Assembly (NCBI RefSeq): GCF_020151015.1
Contig: NZ_CP083747.1
Span: 186,001-250,000, forward strand
Source of the DNA: Pseudomonas sp. p1(2021b)
GTDB taxonomy: Bacteria; Pseudomonadota; Gammaproteobacteria; Pseudomonadales; Pseudomonadaceae
Direction of reading: 5' to 3'
DNA: 64,000 nt
Shown here: positions 53,067 to 61,107 of the stretch, in pieces
Numbering within the stretch: position 1 is the first letter of the stretch
Layout: every line of letters begins with the position of its first letter
Notes under the pieces: generated by a model
What the model was told of the DNA's origin: nothing
The model's database searches: none
Seen by the model: the letters and a program-made list of their open reading frames with translations, nothing else
Made by a program: the position numbers and the translations under genes

Positions 53067-53874
53067 AAGTCAGCTCCGATTGGCGGGCGCCCGAGGGGCC
53101 GGGTTGCTGGTGATACGGATCCAGGCGCAGAATCGCTCGTACGGCACGTGTGCGCGACGTCTCAAACGGATTGTCCGCCGGCGCTTGCCGCATTTCCTTA
53201 GCCGCGAGGCTGATTTCCTTGATGCGGGACCGCAGCCAGTTCGCATCTGCCGTGTAGATGGCATCGGGATTGTTGGCCAGCAGGGCACGCAGTTTATCGC
53301 CCAACTCGGCGTTGATCACCACACGCCCCAGCAGGTGGAAGTCGTGATGGTGCAAGGTTGCACAATCCTCAGCACTCATTGCCGCCAAGTTGGATGGGAT
53401 TCCCGCGCAGAACTGGTCGGTCTGAAATATCCGCTTGGCATGCGCCAGCATCTCTCCGGCAGACAGCTCCCCTCGCTGCAGGGGAATGATCACACGAGCG
53501 CCGGCCGTGATCCATGTGCGAACTCGCTCTGCGTGCACAGCCCACAAGTCGAGGGTTGCCGACTGGTCACCGATGACATCCGGTGCCACGATGCTCAGCG
53601 CCCCGGGGTTGTCCGTCCACCCCAGCACGCATTCGTAGGCGAAAAACACTTTCTCCCAGCTCACGAGCTCGCCCTTTTGGAATGCAGAAAAGGCTCCCGA
53701 GTCAATGAACACGGCGCCGCCTGCATCCAAATGACGTGGAAGCGTCCGAAGGAGTTTAAGGGTGTCCAGCAGTGTGGCAACAACACCTACTGGGACGCCC
53801 TCATCAACGGCAGCCCTCAGGTCCTGAGTGCTGGACATCCCCGAGTAATAAGCAACGTTCCAGGTCAACGGCAT
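53056..53874 (-). CDS. TGT/DpdA-like protein (possible base-exchange enzyme)
   Basis: 272 residues from ATG 53874. Motifs in order: AVFIDSGAFSAF (54-65), SIVAPDVIGD (94-103), VIIPLQRGE (128-136), AGIPSNLAAMS (157-167) and HLLGRV (180-185). These recall the TIM-barrel of tRNA-guanine transglycosylase and of DpdA, which inserts 7-deazaguanine bases into DNA. Shorter than classical TGT and without its zinc site, as in DpdA-type proteins. No preQ0 synthesis genes are in the window, so precursor supply would be from the host. Confidence 0.55.
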   Translation of the reverse strand: MPLTWNVAYYSGMSSTQDLRAAVDEGVPVGVVATLLDTLKLLRTLPRHLDAGGAVFIDSGAFSAFQKGELVSWEKVFFAYECVLGWTDNPGALSIVAPDVIGDQSATLDLWAVHAERVRTWITAGARVIIPLQRGELSAGEMLAHAKRIFQTDQFCAGIPSNLAAMSAEDCATLHHHDFHLLGRVVINAELGDKLRALLANNPDAIYTADANWLRSRIKEISLAAKEMRQAPADNPFETSRTRAVRAILRLDPYHQQPGPSGARQSELTYGT

Positions 53875-53968
53875 GATCTTCCTACCCCTGCTGCGCACGC
53901 GAAATCCGCGCCGCTTCCACGGCATCGACCCAGCTCGATGGCTGGGGATGCGTGCTTCAGGAGCTGAC

Positions 53969-54121
53969 CTAGATCTGTACCGCAGACTGGAAGTACACGT
54001 TGAAGAGGTTGGCGGACGCCCTGCTGATGGCGTCGTTGTAGGTGGATGCAATCACCTCGACGGTGATGGTCTTACCCTGGTTGTCATGGTAGGTAACTCG
54101 CCAATTCGGCTGCTGGTCCAT
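53969..54121 (-). CDS. Very small protein
   Basis: 50 residues: MDQQPNWRVTYHDNQGKTIT ... NLFNVYFQSAVQI. Beta strands then a helix, reading like a compact domain. Falls between two leftward genes without overlap; ATG 54121. Confidence 0.5.
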   Translation of the reverse strand: MDQQPNWRVTYHDNQGKTITVEVIASTYNDAISRASANLFNVYFQSAVQI

Positions 54122-54210
54122 GTTGGATCCTGTGTGTGCTGGCGCTGATTTCAGACCTCAACCCAACCCACGCCCTGGTCATGCTTCTCTCCCGGGCGCA
54201 GAGAGGAACC

Positions 54211-54771
54211 TCACTGAACAGAGAGAGCAGCCATGGCATCGAGCAAGGCGCTTTTAACCTCGTCGGTGTCACCCTCCTCCGACACGAAGGCAACGCTGTC
54301 CAGCTTGGCATAGGCCTGCTGCATGGCAGCCAGCGCTTTGGGAGCTGATGTCACGGCACGAGTACAGGTATCGGCAAGGAGACGCTCTTGGTCTGGGTCG
54401 GCAGCCCGCACGGTGAGGTGCAGAATGTAGTCCTCGTCGGCCAGGTCCATGCTCGGCACTTCGGCATGACTGTAGAGCTTGGAATCGCTGACGCTCGCAC
54501 GTTCGGCCGCCGGGAAATTGATCTGCAGCGCCTTCGGGCCCATACCGATCTCCAGCGCGCTGGCCTGAAGTTGTTCAGCCAGCTGCAGGCCTTCCCACGC
54601 CCCACGCACCCACTCAACGGCGTAGCGGCCATTACGGTTGCGCTCGATCAGCATGTAGAAGGTGTTGTCATTGGCCGAGTGACCAAAGCGCTCGACGGCG
54701 ATCTTCTTGATGCCCTGCTCAAAACCTGCACGCTTGTGCTCAAGCGTCTCCTGCGGATAAACCTGTTCCAT
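54211..54771 (-). CDS. Hypothetical protein
   Basis: 186 residues from ATG 54771. Soluble alpha/beta; ends ALLDAMAALSVQ. Follows the small gene 54811-54975 in the operon driven by promoter site B. Confidence 0.6.
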   Translation of the reverse strand: MEQVYPQETLEHKRAGFEQGIKKIAVERFGHSANDNTFYMLIERNRNGRYAVEWVRGAWEGLQLAEQLQASALEIGMGPKALQINFPAAERASVSDSKLYSHAEVPSMDLADEDYILHLTVRAADPDQERLLADTCTRAVTSAPKALAAMQQAYAKLDSVAFVSEEGDTDEVKSALLDAMAALSVQ

Positions 54772-54810
54772 CGCTATCACCTGTCCAATCTGGGTGGGGG
54801 CCGAAGTGCC

Positions 54811-54975
54811 TTACGAGCCCTTCACTTCCTCGAAATTCCAATCCACGTGCTCGAAGGCAGCCTGCTTGGCTTCGTATTCGATTTCAGTCTGGGTGGCGTT
54901 GTCCTCGACCTCGAACTCAAACTCCACATCGGAGCCCTGAACGTCAGTCTTGATGGACCCTTTGAAGGTACGCAT
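54811..54975 (-). CDS. Small acidic protein under promoter site B
   Basis: 54 residues from ATG 54975: MRTFKGSIKTDVQGSDVEFE then FEVEDNATQTEIEYEAKQ. Two strands and a helix. The promoter lies 35 bp upstream, which excludes the longer upstream frame. Confidence 0.6.
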   Translation of the reverse strand: MRTFKGSIKTDVQGSDVEFEFEVEDNATQTEIEYEAKQAAFEHVDWNFEEVKGS

Positions 54976-55009
54976 TGATTTGTCCTGGTAGATGAATACG
55001 GAGAATAAG

Positions 55010-55062
55010 ATTAAACCATAGGACAATAATTATGCAAGGCAAAAATTATACTATAGGACAAT
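55010..55062 (-). promoter_or_regulatory. Promoter with paired CTATAGRACAAY repeats, site B
   Basis: CCATAGGACAAT (55016) and CTATAGGACAAT (55051), 35 bp apart. On the minus strand TTGCAT, 16-bp spacer, TTTAAT. Precedes 54811-54975. The stretch 55063-55264 shows no gene. Confidence 0.6.
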
Positions 55063-55264
55063 CTTTTTCGCCCGCCCTTGATGTCACCTGTGAGCGCCCA
55101 GCAGCAGCGTGTCCAGCATTGTCGCTTGCCGTGATCGGTGTGGTGTGATCGAGTTCTTACACCGCTCTGGGTTGCATGGACGCAAGCAGACCCGGGTGTG
55201 GAATTATCTGTGGGTGAAGAGCATTTCGGCGGTCAGCCTGACTGGGCCGAAGCCTCGGCCATGG

Positions 55265-56098
55265 TCACGTGCCGAGTTGCTTGCGCCGCTCTGCGATACG
55301 TGCGGTCGACACGCCGGCGAGTTTGGCTACCAGGCTGTTGGGGACCTTGCCCAGCAAGTGATCAAAACGAACCGCCTTGGACAAGCGCTTGTAGGGTGCT
55401 ATGCCCAGGAACACACGTCTCTGCTCTACTACGTCATAGGGTACCCCGACCTCCCTGCTGATCTGGGCCGGAGATACCTTACCCAGCAAGGACTCGTACC
55501 CGAGCCATGGCCCGTGGTAATCCGCGGTTGGGATTGAAGTAGCCTCTTCTATCAATGGGCTCACGGGTTCGAAGCCCAATGCTTCGCGCACCTCTTGCAC
55601 CAGATGAAGATCCACACCTGCCACCTTCGCGATTTCTTGATCACTGACATAGCCAAACAGAGGTTTGTAGATCCTCAGTGGATGACCGGTGGGAAGCACC
55701 TGCTTTCGAGGAGCCGGCCTCAACACCGGGAGGATACCCAGTGACTCACGGTAAACCGTGACGCTTTTTGGCGACACGCCGCACAAGGAAGCGATCGCCC
55801 CATCGGTGAGCACGCCGAGGAGGTGCTTGAAAGGCTCTATCTGTTGAGCAACCGACCATGGAGGTATCCCCAATTGCTCCCGCCGGCGGCGAATTCGATC
55901 GGGGTGTATGCCGATCAGTCGCGCCAGCTCTACGTCCGAGAGTTTTCCAAGCTTGCAGTCGAACCATCGGGCAGGCCCTACTGCAGCCCAATCTACCGGA
56001 GGGTAACGCCTCCCGCTGGTTTCGGTGATCGCCACACCACCAGCGGCCGCGTGTTCACGATAAACCCATCCTGGTGGACTGTAGTCCTGGTCATCCAT
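55265..56098 (-). CDS. Protein of five tandem HTH-like repeats
   Basis: 277 residues. Five units share the pattern LGK(V/L)S..(E/A)(I/L)A...GV....V...R..LGI.P: residues 50-79, 94-123, 148-177, 205-234 and 249-277, separated by linkers of 14-27 residues. Each reads as a helix-turn-helix. The first 45 residues contain no repeat. This suggests a modular DNA-binding protein contacting a long site; targets unknown. It lies between promoter site B and the TAGGCAC palindromes, either of which could be its site. Confidence 0.65.
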   Translation of the reverse strand: MDDQDYSPPGWVYREHAAAGGVAITETSGRRYPPVDWAAVGPARWFDCKLGKLSDVELARLIGIHPDRIRRRREQLGIPPWSVAQQIEPFKHLLGVLTDGAIASLCGVSPKSVTVYRESLGILPVLRPAPRKQVLPTGHPLRIYKPLFGYVSDQEIAKVAGVDLHLVQEVREALGFEPVSPLIEEATSIPTADYHGPWLGYESLLGKVSPAQISREVGVPYDVVEQRRVFLGIAPYKRLSKAVRFDHLLGKVPNSLVAKLAGVSTARIAERRKQLGT

Positions 56099-56265
56099 TG
56101 ACTTTCGAGCCTCTTCAATAGCCTGCCCGATGGCCTGGTTCAGCCTGCAACAGGCCGCACTTTGGCGTTTGGCTCCGTGCGGTTCTTGCAGTGGAACAAT
56201 CTAGCGTCGCATGACGGGCGGCTCTTTTCCTGGGTGAGTTGAGAATGGTTGGAACGAGGCGGTCC

Positions 56266-56499
56266 TCAATCCAGCCCGCGCAGACTGGCAAGCCCATAGT
56301 CATCGCGCAGAATCCGCAGCTCCTCTTTGTCCATTTCGTCCATGGCCGAGCAGTTGGCATCGGCTAGCCCCTGACGCTTTAGCAGCGCAGCGGCATCGCC
56401 CCTGTCGTAGATGTAGCGAGAGAGATCCGCAGCGGCAAGGAGAATGCCGGTCTGCAGTTGAGTCGGCTTGTTGCGAGGTTTGCGAGGGGTGACAGCCAT
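56266..56499 (-). CDS. Small protein under TAGGCAC palindromes
   Basis: 77 residues from ATG 56499 (GGAGAG 7 bases upstream). Basic N-terminus (MAVTPRKPRNKPTQLQTGIL), helical remainder, acidic end. The two upstream palindromes put it in the putative regulon of the regulator at 3958. Confidence 0.55.
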   Translation of the reverse strand: MAVTPRKPRNKPTQLQTGILLAAADLSRYIYDRGDAAALLKRQGLADANCSAMDEMDKEELRILRDDYGLASLRGLD

Positions 56500-56546
56500 G
56501 TGTCGGCTCTCCATCGATGAGTGGGTCTGAGATAGAGAATCCTCAG

Positions 56547-56589
56547 TAGGCACTTGTGCCTAGTAGGCTGATTTAGGCACTTGTGCCTA
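56547..56589. promoter_or_regulatory. Two palindromes TAGGCACTTGTGCCTA
   Basis: At 56547-56562 and 56574-56589, again 27 bp centre to centre exactly as at 3893-3935, differing only at the central base pair. They lie 48-90 bp before ATG 56499. Confidence 0.6.
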
Positions 56590-56737
56590 TTTTTGCTGCG
56601 CCGCTGACGCCGGTTCGGTCTGGAGACCCACCACCATCAGCACAGGCCAGTGGATGATTCGCAAGTCAAACAGCTGCGGCAGCCCAGCTCATACTGGGCA
56701 TTCGGTACCGCGAGAGCTCAGTGATCAGCGGGCATGC

Positions 56738-57382
56738 TCATGCCTTCGCCAGCGCTTCGACCAACAGCGCCTCGAACTCATCCACGGCCAGCGCTTCCCA
56801 GCGGTCATTGACCAGCTGCTCGTGGTACCACTTCAGTCCGGAGTATGTAACCCGCACGCACACACCGCCCAGCATCACAAGCGGATGCTGGCGCACGGAC
56901 GCTGGCAGGAATACGGGTGGGTGGTCGGCCACAGAAGCGCTGATCGCGAGGTTCTCCATCGCCTCACGCAAGACAACGGCGCTGACCTTCTTGGCCTGCA
57001 CCTGGGCGGACAGGGCGGCACGCAGAGTCTCGACTGCTGCGCAGGAGCCGCGGTCATCCCCATTGCAGCGCGCAACAAAGTCGTCAAGCCACAGAAGCGA
57101 CTCTTCAACCTCGCCAGCACTGGCGGCCGTTGGTACGGCATCGCTGCCTTGGTACTGAACGGACTGTGCCTGCCCTTGTTCTGTGAGCCATGCCGCTACT
57201 TGATCGGCGCTCATAATGGCCAGAGTTTCCGAGCAGTGATCACAACCCAAAATCAGCTGGCAACGAATGTCGCTCGTACGCAAACGCCCGTGCTGAGCAT
57301 CGCTGATGTTCTTGTTGTGCGTCTGCCAGCTCAGGGACGTGCTACCGCACTCGCGGCATTCGGTGATCTTGGTGATGCTCAT
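56738..57382 (-). CDS. Hypothetical protein with N-terminal zinc ribbon
   Basis: 214 residues from ATG 57382 (GGAGGC upstream). CRECGS (9-14) and LGCDHCSE (about 44-51) form a zinc ribbon; the rest is helical and ends LWYHEQ-like to VEALAKA. Ribbon-plus-helix proteins of this type are common on phages and plasmids without assigned function. Confidence 0.6.
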   Translation of the reverse strand: MSITKITECRECGSTSLSWQTHNKNISDAQHGRLRTSDIRCQLILGCDHCSETLAIMSADQVAAWLTEQGQAQSVQYQGSDAVPTAASAGEVEESLLWLDDFVARCNGDDRGSCAAVETLRAALSAQVQAKKVSAVVLREAMENLAISASVADHPPVFLPASVRQHPLVMLGGVCVRVTYSGLKWYHEQLVNDRWEALAVDEFEALLVEALAKA

Positions 57383-57600
57383 GCTTTGCCTCCTGCAGGC
57401 GTTCGACCTCTGGCGCAACGGCGCCAGCAGGGCATTGATGATTGTGTTTCTATGGGCTCGGCACAGCTCGAAGACTGTGCATAGCGGTGTTGCGGATGCC
57501 GGAGGTCTACACACCCGTCAGCTCGATCGCATGAGGTGGCGGATGCGTGCACCGATCTGTGAGAAGCCCTGAACGCAGTCCAGGGCTTCAGGCGGCTGCC

Positions 57601-57942
57601 TTACCGGCCAAACACCTGGTCAAGCACTGGACGCGACTCGATGATCACGGTGCCCAGCTCATCGACGGTCGTAGCGCTGGTCAAACGCTCTTCGACTGCA
57701 GACAGCTCGGTCAGCAGCTCATCATTGCCACCTTCCTTGTAGAGGGTGCTCTGCAATGCTTCGACGGTACGCTTTACATCGCGCTGCGTGTCCTGGAAGT
57801 TGCTTTGACTACCGGAGACGGTTGCCTGAGACCAGCTGGTGAGCGGGTGGTGGCGAGCCTCCACCTTGCCGGCACCGAACATACGGTCATAGGAACCCTG
57901 CACGAAGCCTTCGATCAGAAGGCCGTTGTTTCTATCATCCAT
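57601..57942 (-). CDS. Hypothetical helical protein
   Basis: 113 residues, mainly helical (DTQRDVKRTVEALQSTLYKE). An inverted repeat lies just upstream. No family recognised. Confidence 0.55.
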   Translation of the reverse strand: MDDRNNGLLIEGFVQGSYDRMFGAGKVEARHHPLTSWSQATVSGSQSNFQDTQRDVKRTVEALQSTLYKEGGNDELLTELSAVEERLTSATTVDELGTVIIESRPVLDQVFGR

Positions 57943-57962
57943 TTTCTACATCTCATCGTGTT

Positions 57963-57979
57963 GACGTGATTTTCACGTC
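57963..57979. promoter_or_regulatory. Inverted repeat GACGTGA-TTT-TCACGTC
   Basis: Perfect 7-bp arms 21 bp before ATG 57942; candidate operator or 5' hairpin. The stretch 57980-58127 holds no gene. Confidence 0.4.
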
Positions 57980-58127
57980 GTGGTGATGATGCCAGGCGCA
58001 CCCGGCATCGGTTTTGCCGATCAGTGGCAGCACTGTATCGACGGTCTCCAAAGGGTCTTCAGCCGGTGTGCGCCGGCGGAGCTCGCGCCTAAGCCGCGGT
58101 CACGCCGGAGCCGTGGGCCGATCATGA

Positions 58128-59675
58128 TCACTGTGCCGCCAGCTGAGATACGCTCAGGCCAACCGCGACTGGCCGCACCCAGATGGGCATGCTGCTCAGC
58201 ATGAAAGTCTCCCCTTGAGCTGCCAGCAGCAACGTAGTGCCCATCACATGACCGATGGCTTTCGCTGCCTTCGGGGGAACTGCGTTGCCGATTCGTTCGC
58301 GCCAGGCCTGATCGCTCAACCCGTCCAATTCCAGCTGCTCCTCTGGCTCGACAAGGCTCTGGATCGCCGCCAGCTCCAAGGTCGTGAAGGGCCGGTGCCA
58401 GGTCCCGTCGAGCGATTCGATGATGCAGGTGAGCTTCTCGTCAGCGCTTGGGAGCTGGGTGCCGGCAACGTCCCACCGGCTGTCGTCATGCTGACCTCCC
58501 GCGACGCCATGCAAAGGCACCACGCCGTAGTGCCCGCCAGGCAGGTAGGGTTCGCCACTCGTGCGCATCTTGGCCGCTCGGGGATCAGCGACACTGAATG
58601 TGCCTTGCCCTGGGCTCTTGACGCCAATGATGGCGCCGCTGGTATCTTGCCACCGGCGAACACCGTACTGCTGATATTGCAGGGCGCCTGCCCGGGCACG
58701 CGGATCAGCCACCGAGAACGCCCCGTTTGTTGGGTTCGATCGTCCAGCCACCGTGCCCATACTTTCGTTCCAGCCATGCACCCCCATATATCCCGCTCGA
58801 TATCCTGGGACGATGACCAGGTCACGCAGATACCCATCTTGGATCGCCAGGTTGTTGAGGCTGCGCCAGTCTTTCCCGGCCTCAACCAAAGCCAGGCGGA
58901 CCCAGGTTTTCCATTGCAGAGCTGGCACTCGGTGCATTGGTCCCGCTCGCTCGATGTCGCCGGCAAGAGGCATGCGGCTGAGGATGTCGCCTACAGAGCG
59001 CAGGCTCTTCTTCTCGGGCTCGTACAAGAACGGCGGGACCTTCTCTACATGGCGAGCCACCAGCAAGAAACGCTTGCGGCTTTGAGCCAAGCCGCCGATC
59101 ACCCCGCAGTCATGGGTGGTTTCGGCGACTGCGTACCCATAGTGGCTTAGCAGGGCGCCGATCTGGTCCAGCAGGTGCCGGCCGCGGTTGGCCAGACGCG
59201 GGACGTTCTCGAACACCAGCATCGGCACAGGGTCGTCGCGCCAGGTCTCCGCCATCAGCCAGATGCAACGCAGGGTGAGCTCGTTCAAGGCTTGGTACTT
59301 GGGGGTCGCGCTCATCTTCTCCGACAGCAGTCCGCTGGCGCCCTTGCACGGGGAGCTGATGAAGACGGTATCGGGCCGGCGGTTCTGTGCTGCACGGCGG
59401 ATGTCTTCTGTGGTTGCTTCCCTCCATCCGGCTGGCGGTTCCTTGCCGTGGAACCTGATGTACTGCTCGCGGGTGAAGAGATCCAACTGCGTACCCTCCA
59501 CACCGGTCAAACGCTTGAAGTCAGCAAGGCCGGCCGGATCAACGTCGACGCCGCCTAGGCACTCCCATTCAGCCTGCATGTTGCCGACGATGGGCTTCGC
59601 CTCGTTGAAGCCTTTGGCACCACCGCCCAAGCCGCAGCAGAAGTGGAAGTGAGTGAGGATTTTTTTGATCAGCAT
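58128..59675 (-). CDS. DNA cytosine-5 methyltransferase
   Basis: 515 residues. Motif I HFHFCCGLGGGAKGF (9-23), catalytic SSPC (Cys110), ENV motif VFENVP (154-159), motif VIII AQSRKRF (197-203), a target-recognition region with two similar segments (GAFSVADPRA, GTFSVADPRA), and RIGNAVPPKAAKAIG (motif X region). ATG 59675 with AGGACGG upstream. No cognate restriction enzyme is adjacent, so it is an orphan. Controlled by promoter site C. Confidence 0.88.
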   Translation of the reverse strand: MLIKKILTHFHFCCGLGGGAKGFNEAKPIVGNMQAEWECLGGVDVDPAGLADFKRLTGVEGTQLDLFTREQYIRFHGKEPPAGWREATTEDIRRAAQNRRPDTVFISSPCKGASGLLSEKMSATPKYQALNELTLRCIWLMAETWRDDPVPMLVFENVPRLANRGRHLLDQIGALLSHYGYAVAETTHDCGVIGGLAQSRKRFLLVARHVEKVPPFLYEPEKKSLRSVGDILSRMPLAGDIERAGPMHRVPALQWKTWVRLALVEAGKDWRSLNNLAIQDGYLRDLVIVPGYRAGYMGVHGWNESMGTVAGRSNPTNGAFSVADPRARAGALQYQQYGVRRWQDTSGAIIGVKSPGQGTFSVADPRAAKMRTSGEPYLPGGHYGVVPLHGVAGGQHDDSRWDVAGTQLPSADEKLTCIIESLDGTWHRPFTTLELAAIQSLVEPEEQLELDGLSDQAWRERIGNAVPPKAAKAIGHVMGTTLLLAAQGETFMLSSMPIWVRPVAVGLSVSQLAAQ

Positions 59676-59758
59676 GCAGCCGTCCTAGAAGAGTTGTGTG
59701 GTGCCCGCCAAGTGGATTGGTGGAGCTCACCTGGTGTGCTTACTTACTGGACACCGAA

Positions 59759-59809
59759 ATTAAACTATAGGACAATCTTTATCAAGAGATTATTAAACTA
59801 TAGAACAAC
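59759..59809 (-). promoter_or_regulatory. Promoter with paired CTATAGRACAAY repeats, site C
   Basis: CTATAGGACAAT (59765) and CTATAGAACAAC (59798), 33 bp apart. On the minus strand TTGATA, 15-bp spacer, TTTAAT, about 85 bp before the methyltransferase start. Confidence 0.6.
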
Positions 59810-59826
59810 TCTCTGGCCGCGCCCTT

Positions 59827-60213
59827 TCAGTATTTGTCTTTTAGATTTTGGCTTTTGGCGTGAGCTCTACAGGTTTTCTTCCCCTGCATGGCTACGTTTC
59901 TGCACCACGTATTCGACTTGGTAGTAGCGCGACAACGTTCCACAAGCGTCCTCTCCTGAAAGTCGTAATGCGCCCCAGAGCAACCTGTAACTGGCTTCCG
60001 CTTGACGTATTTGAATGAGCTGGAAATCATCCAGTTGTCGGGCAGCTCGAATGCATCTACGAAGACACCTACAACCCCGCCTGGCTCATCCGTGTATCCG
60101 CTCCCGCTCGGAACGCTCACAGAGTCCCCCAAGCTTGAACAGGGAACGTCCTCCTGCACTTCGCCATTTTTAGGCCCACCGTGAAAATGAATTGATGTAA
60201 AGCCTCTTGGCAT
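59827..60213 (-). CDS. Protein with C-terminal zinc-binding motif
   Basis: 128 residues from ATG 60213. Its C-terminus RCRATTKSNTWCRNVAMQGK then KTCRAHA has C...C...C..H spacing of small zinc modules (RC..T...G..C.N....G...C..H). The terminator at 60252-60279 separates it from the gene upstream. Confidence 0.6.
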   Translation of the reverse strand: MPRGFTSIHFHGGPKNGEVQEDVPCSSLGDSVSVPSGSGYTDEPGGVVGVFVDAFELPDNWMISSSFKYVKRKPVTGCSGAHYDFQERTLVERCRATTKSNTWCRNVAMQGKKTCRAHAKSQNLKDKY

Positions 60214-60251
60214 CGTCAGGTCACTCCAATTGATTGGTAGGTTCAGCAACG

Positions 60252-60279
60252 AAAAACTCCGGCCAAGCATGGCCGGAGT
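60252..60279 (-). terminator. Rho-independent terminator
   Basis: ACTCCGGCC/GGCCGGAGT hairpin with five T on the minus strand, followed on the plus strand by GGTGTAGCGTT. Terminates gene 60344-60661. Confidence 0.7.
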
Positions 60280-60343
60280 GGGTGTAGCGTTCATGCGGCC
60301 GGGCAGCATCCAAGGCCAGAGTGCGGTGCATGCCAACCGATCG

Positions 60344-60661
60344 CTAAAAGGGTGGGTTCCGCAGGTAGTCGCAGTACTGCGCGTCCAGCAGCGCAGATGG
60401 TGAAGGCTCGATCGCAATCAAGGTCCATTCCCCATCGACAAACCGTCCCTCCTCGCCGTAGTGGAGCCCGGACAACGAGTAGCTTCGCTCGATCGTCGCC
60501 CAGTCCTCGGGGTACTGTGCTTTGAAGGCCTCCTGGAAGGACTTGTTGCCGTAGCTGCCCATGCTGGTAACGACTTCAGAGAACTTCTCGTCTCGGTCGG
60601 TGATCAGCTCGATCGACCTGGCCATCAGTTTGGGTGAATCCTGTTCGTTGGGTGTGCGCAT
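60344..60661 (-). CDS. Hypothetical protein
   Basis: 105 residues from ATG 60661 (CGGAGAT upstream). Soluble; C-terminal part ALLDAQYCDYLRNPPF. No family recognised. Confidence 0.55.
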   Translation of the reverse strand: MRTPNEQDSPKLMARSIELITDRDEKFSEVVTSMGSYGNKSFQEAFKAQYPEDWATIERSYSLSGLHYGEEGRFVDGEWTLIAIEPSPSALLDAQYCDYLRNPPF

Positions 60662-60849
60662 CAATGATCTCCGTTGCTGACTTCTGTCAGTAGCAGGATT
60701 GAGTAGGTGCGAGGCCGACAGCGCCATCGCGTTCACTGGTCAACTCGATATGGGGAACACCCGCAGATAACGAAGCCCAGACCAGCAAGGCACACTGAAC
60801 AAGAGGGGGATCCCCAGTGCCGAGCAAAGGCCGGCTATAGCGCTGGCCC

Positions 60850-61068
60850 CTATTCTTCTCGATCAAGATCAGGCGTTCTGTATGTCTTCCATTGCAGCAC
60901 CGTGTATCGACCGAGTTTCACCTTCGTCTCGGTAACCACCTGGCCAAAGGCGTAACTACCTGTCTATGTCACCCAGACTTTAATCAAGTTCTGCCCAATT
61001 CCAGCGCCGAAGAGCCGCTGCAGCAGCGTTCGCCGGGGTGGTGCTTCTGGGAGTTGGGGTTTGTTCAT
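60850..61068 (-). pseudogene. Small gene with in-frame amber codon
   Basis: MNKPQLPEAPPRRTLLQRLF ... KVWVT is followed by TAG and then, in the same frame, TGSYAFGQVVTETKVKLGRY ... DREE and TAG. The second part has coding character but no own start, so a TGG-to-TAG type mutation or readthrough is likely. Total 73 codons; ribosome binding site AGAGGTGG before ATG 61068. Confidence 0.5.
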
Positions 61069-61107
61069 GGCCACCTCTGTTGTGCTAGTTGTCCCGATGG
61101 CGCCGAT

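Noticed and set aside
53047-53967. Rightward open frame of 306 codons
   Set aside because: Antisense to the TGT-like gene; low-complexity translation without start signals.
58215-59150. Rightward open frame of 311 codons
   Set aside because: Antisense shadow of the C5 methyltransferase, which has all its conserved motifs on the other strand.
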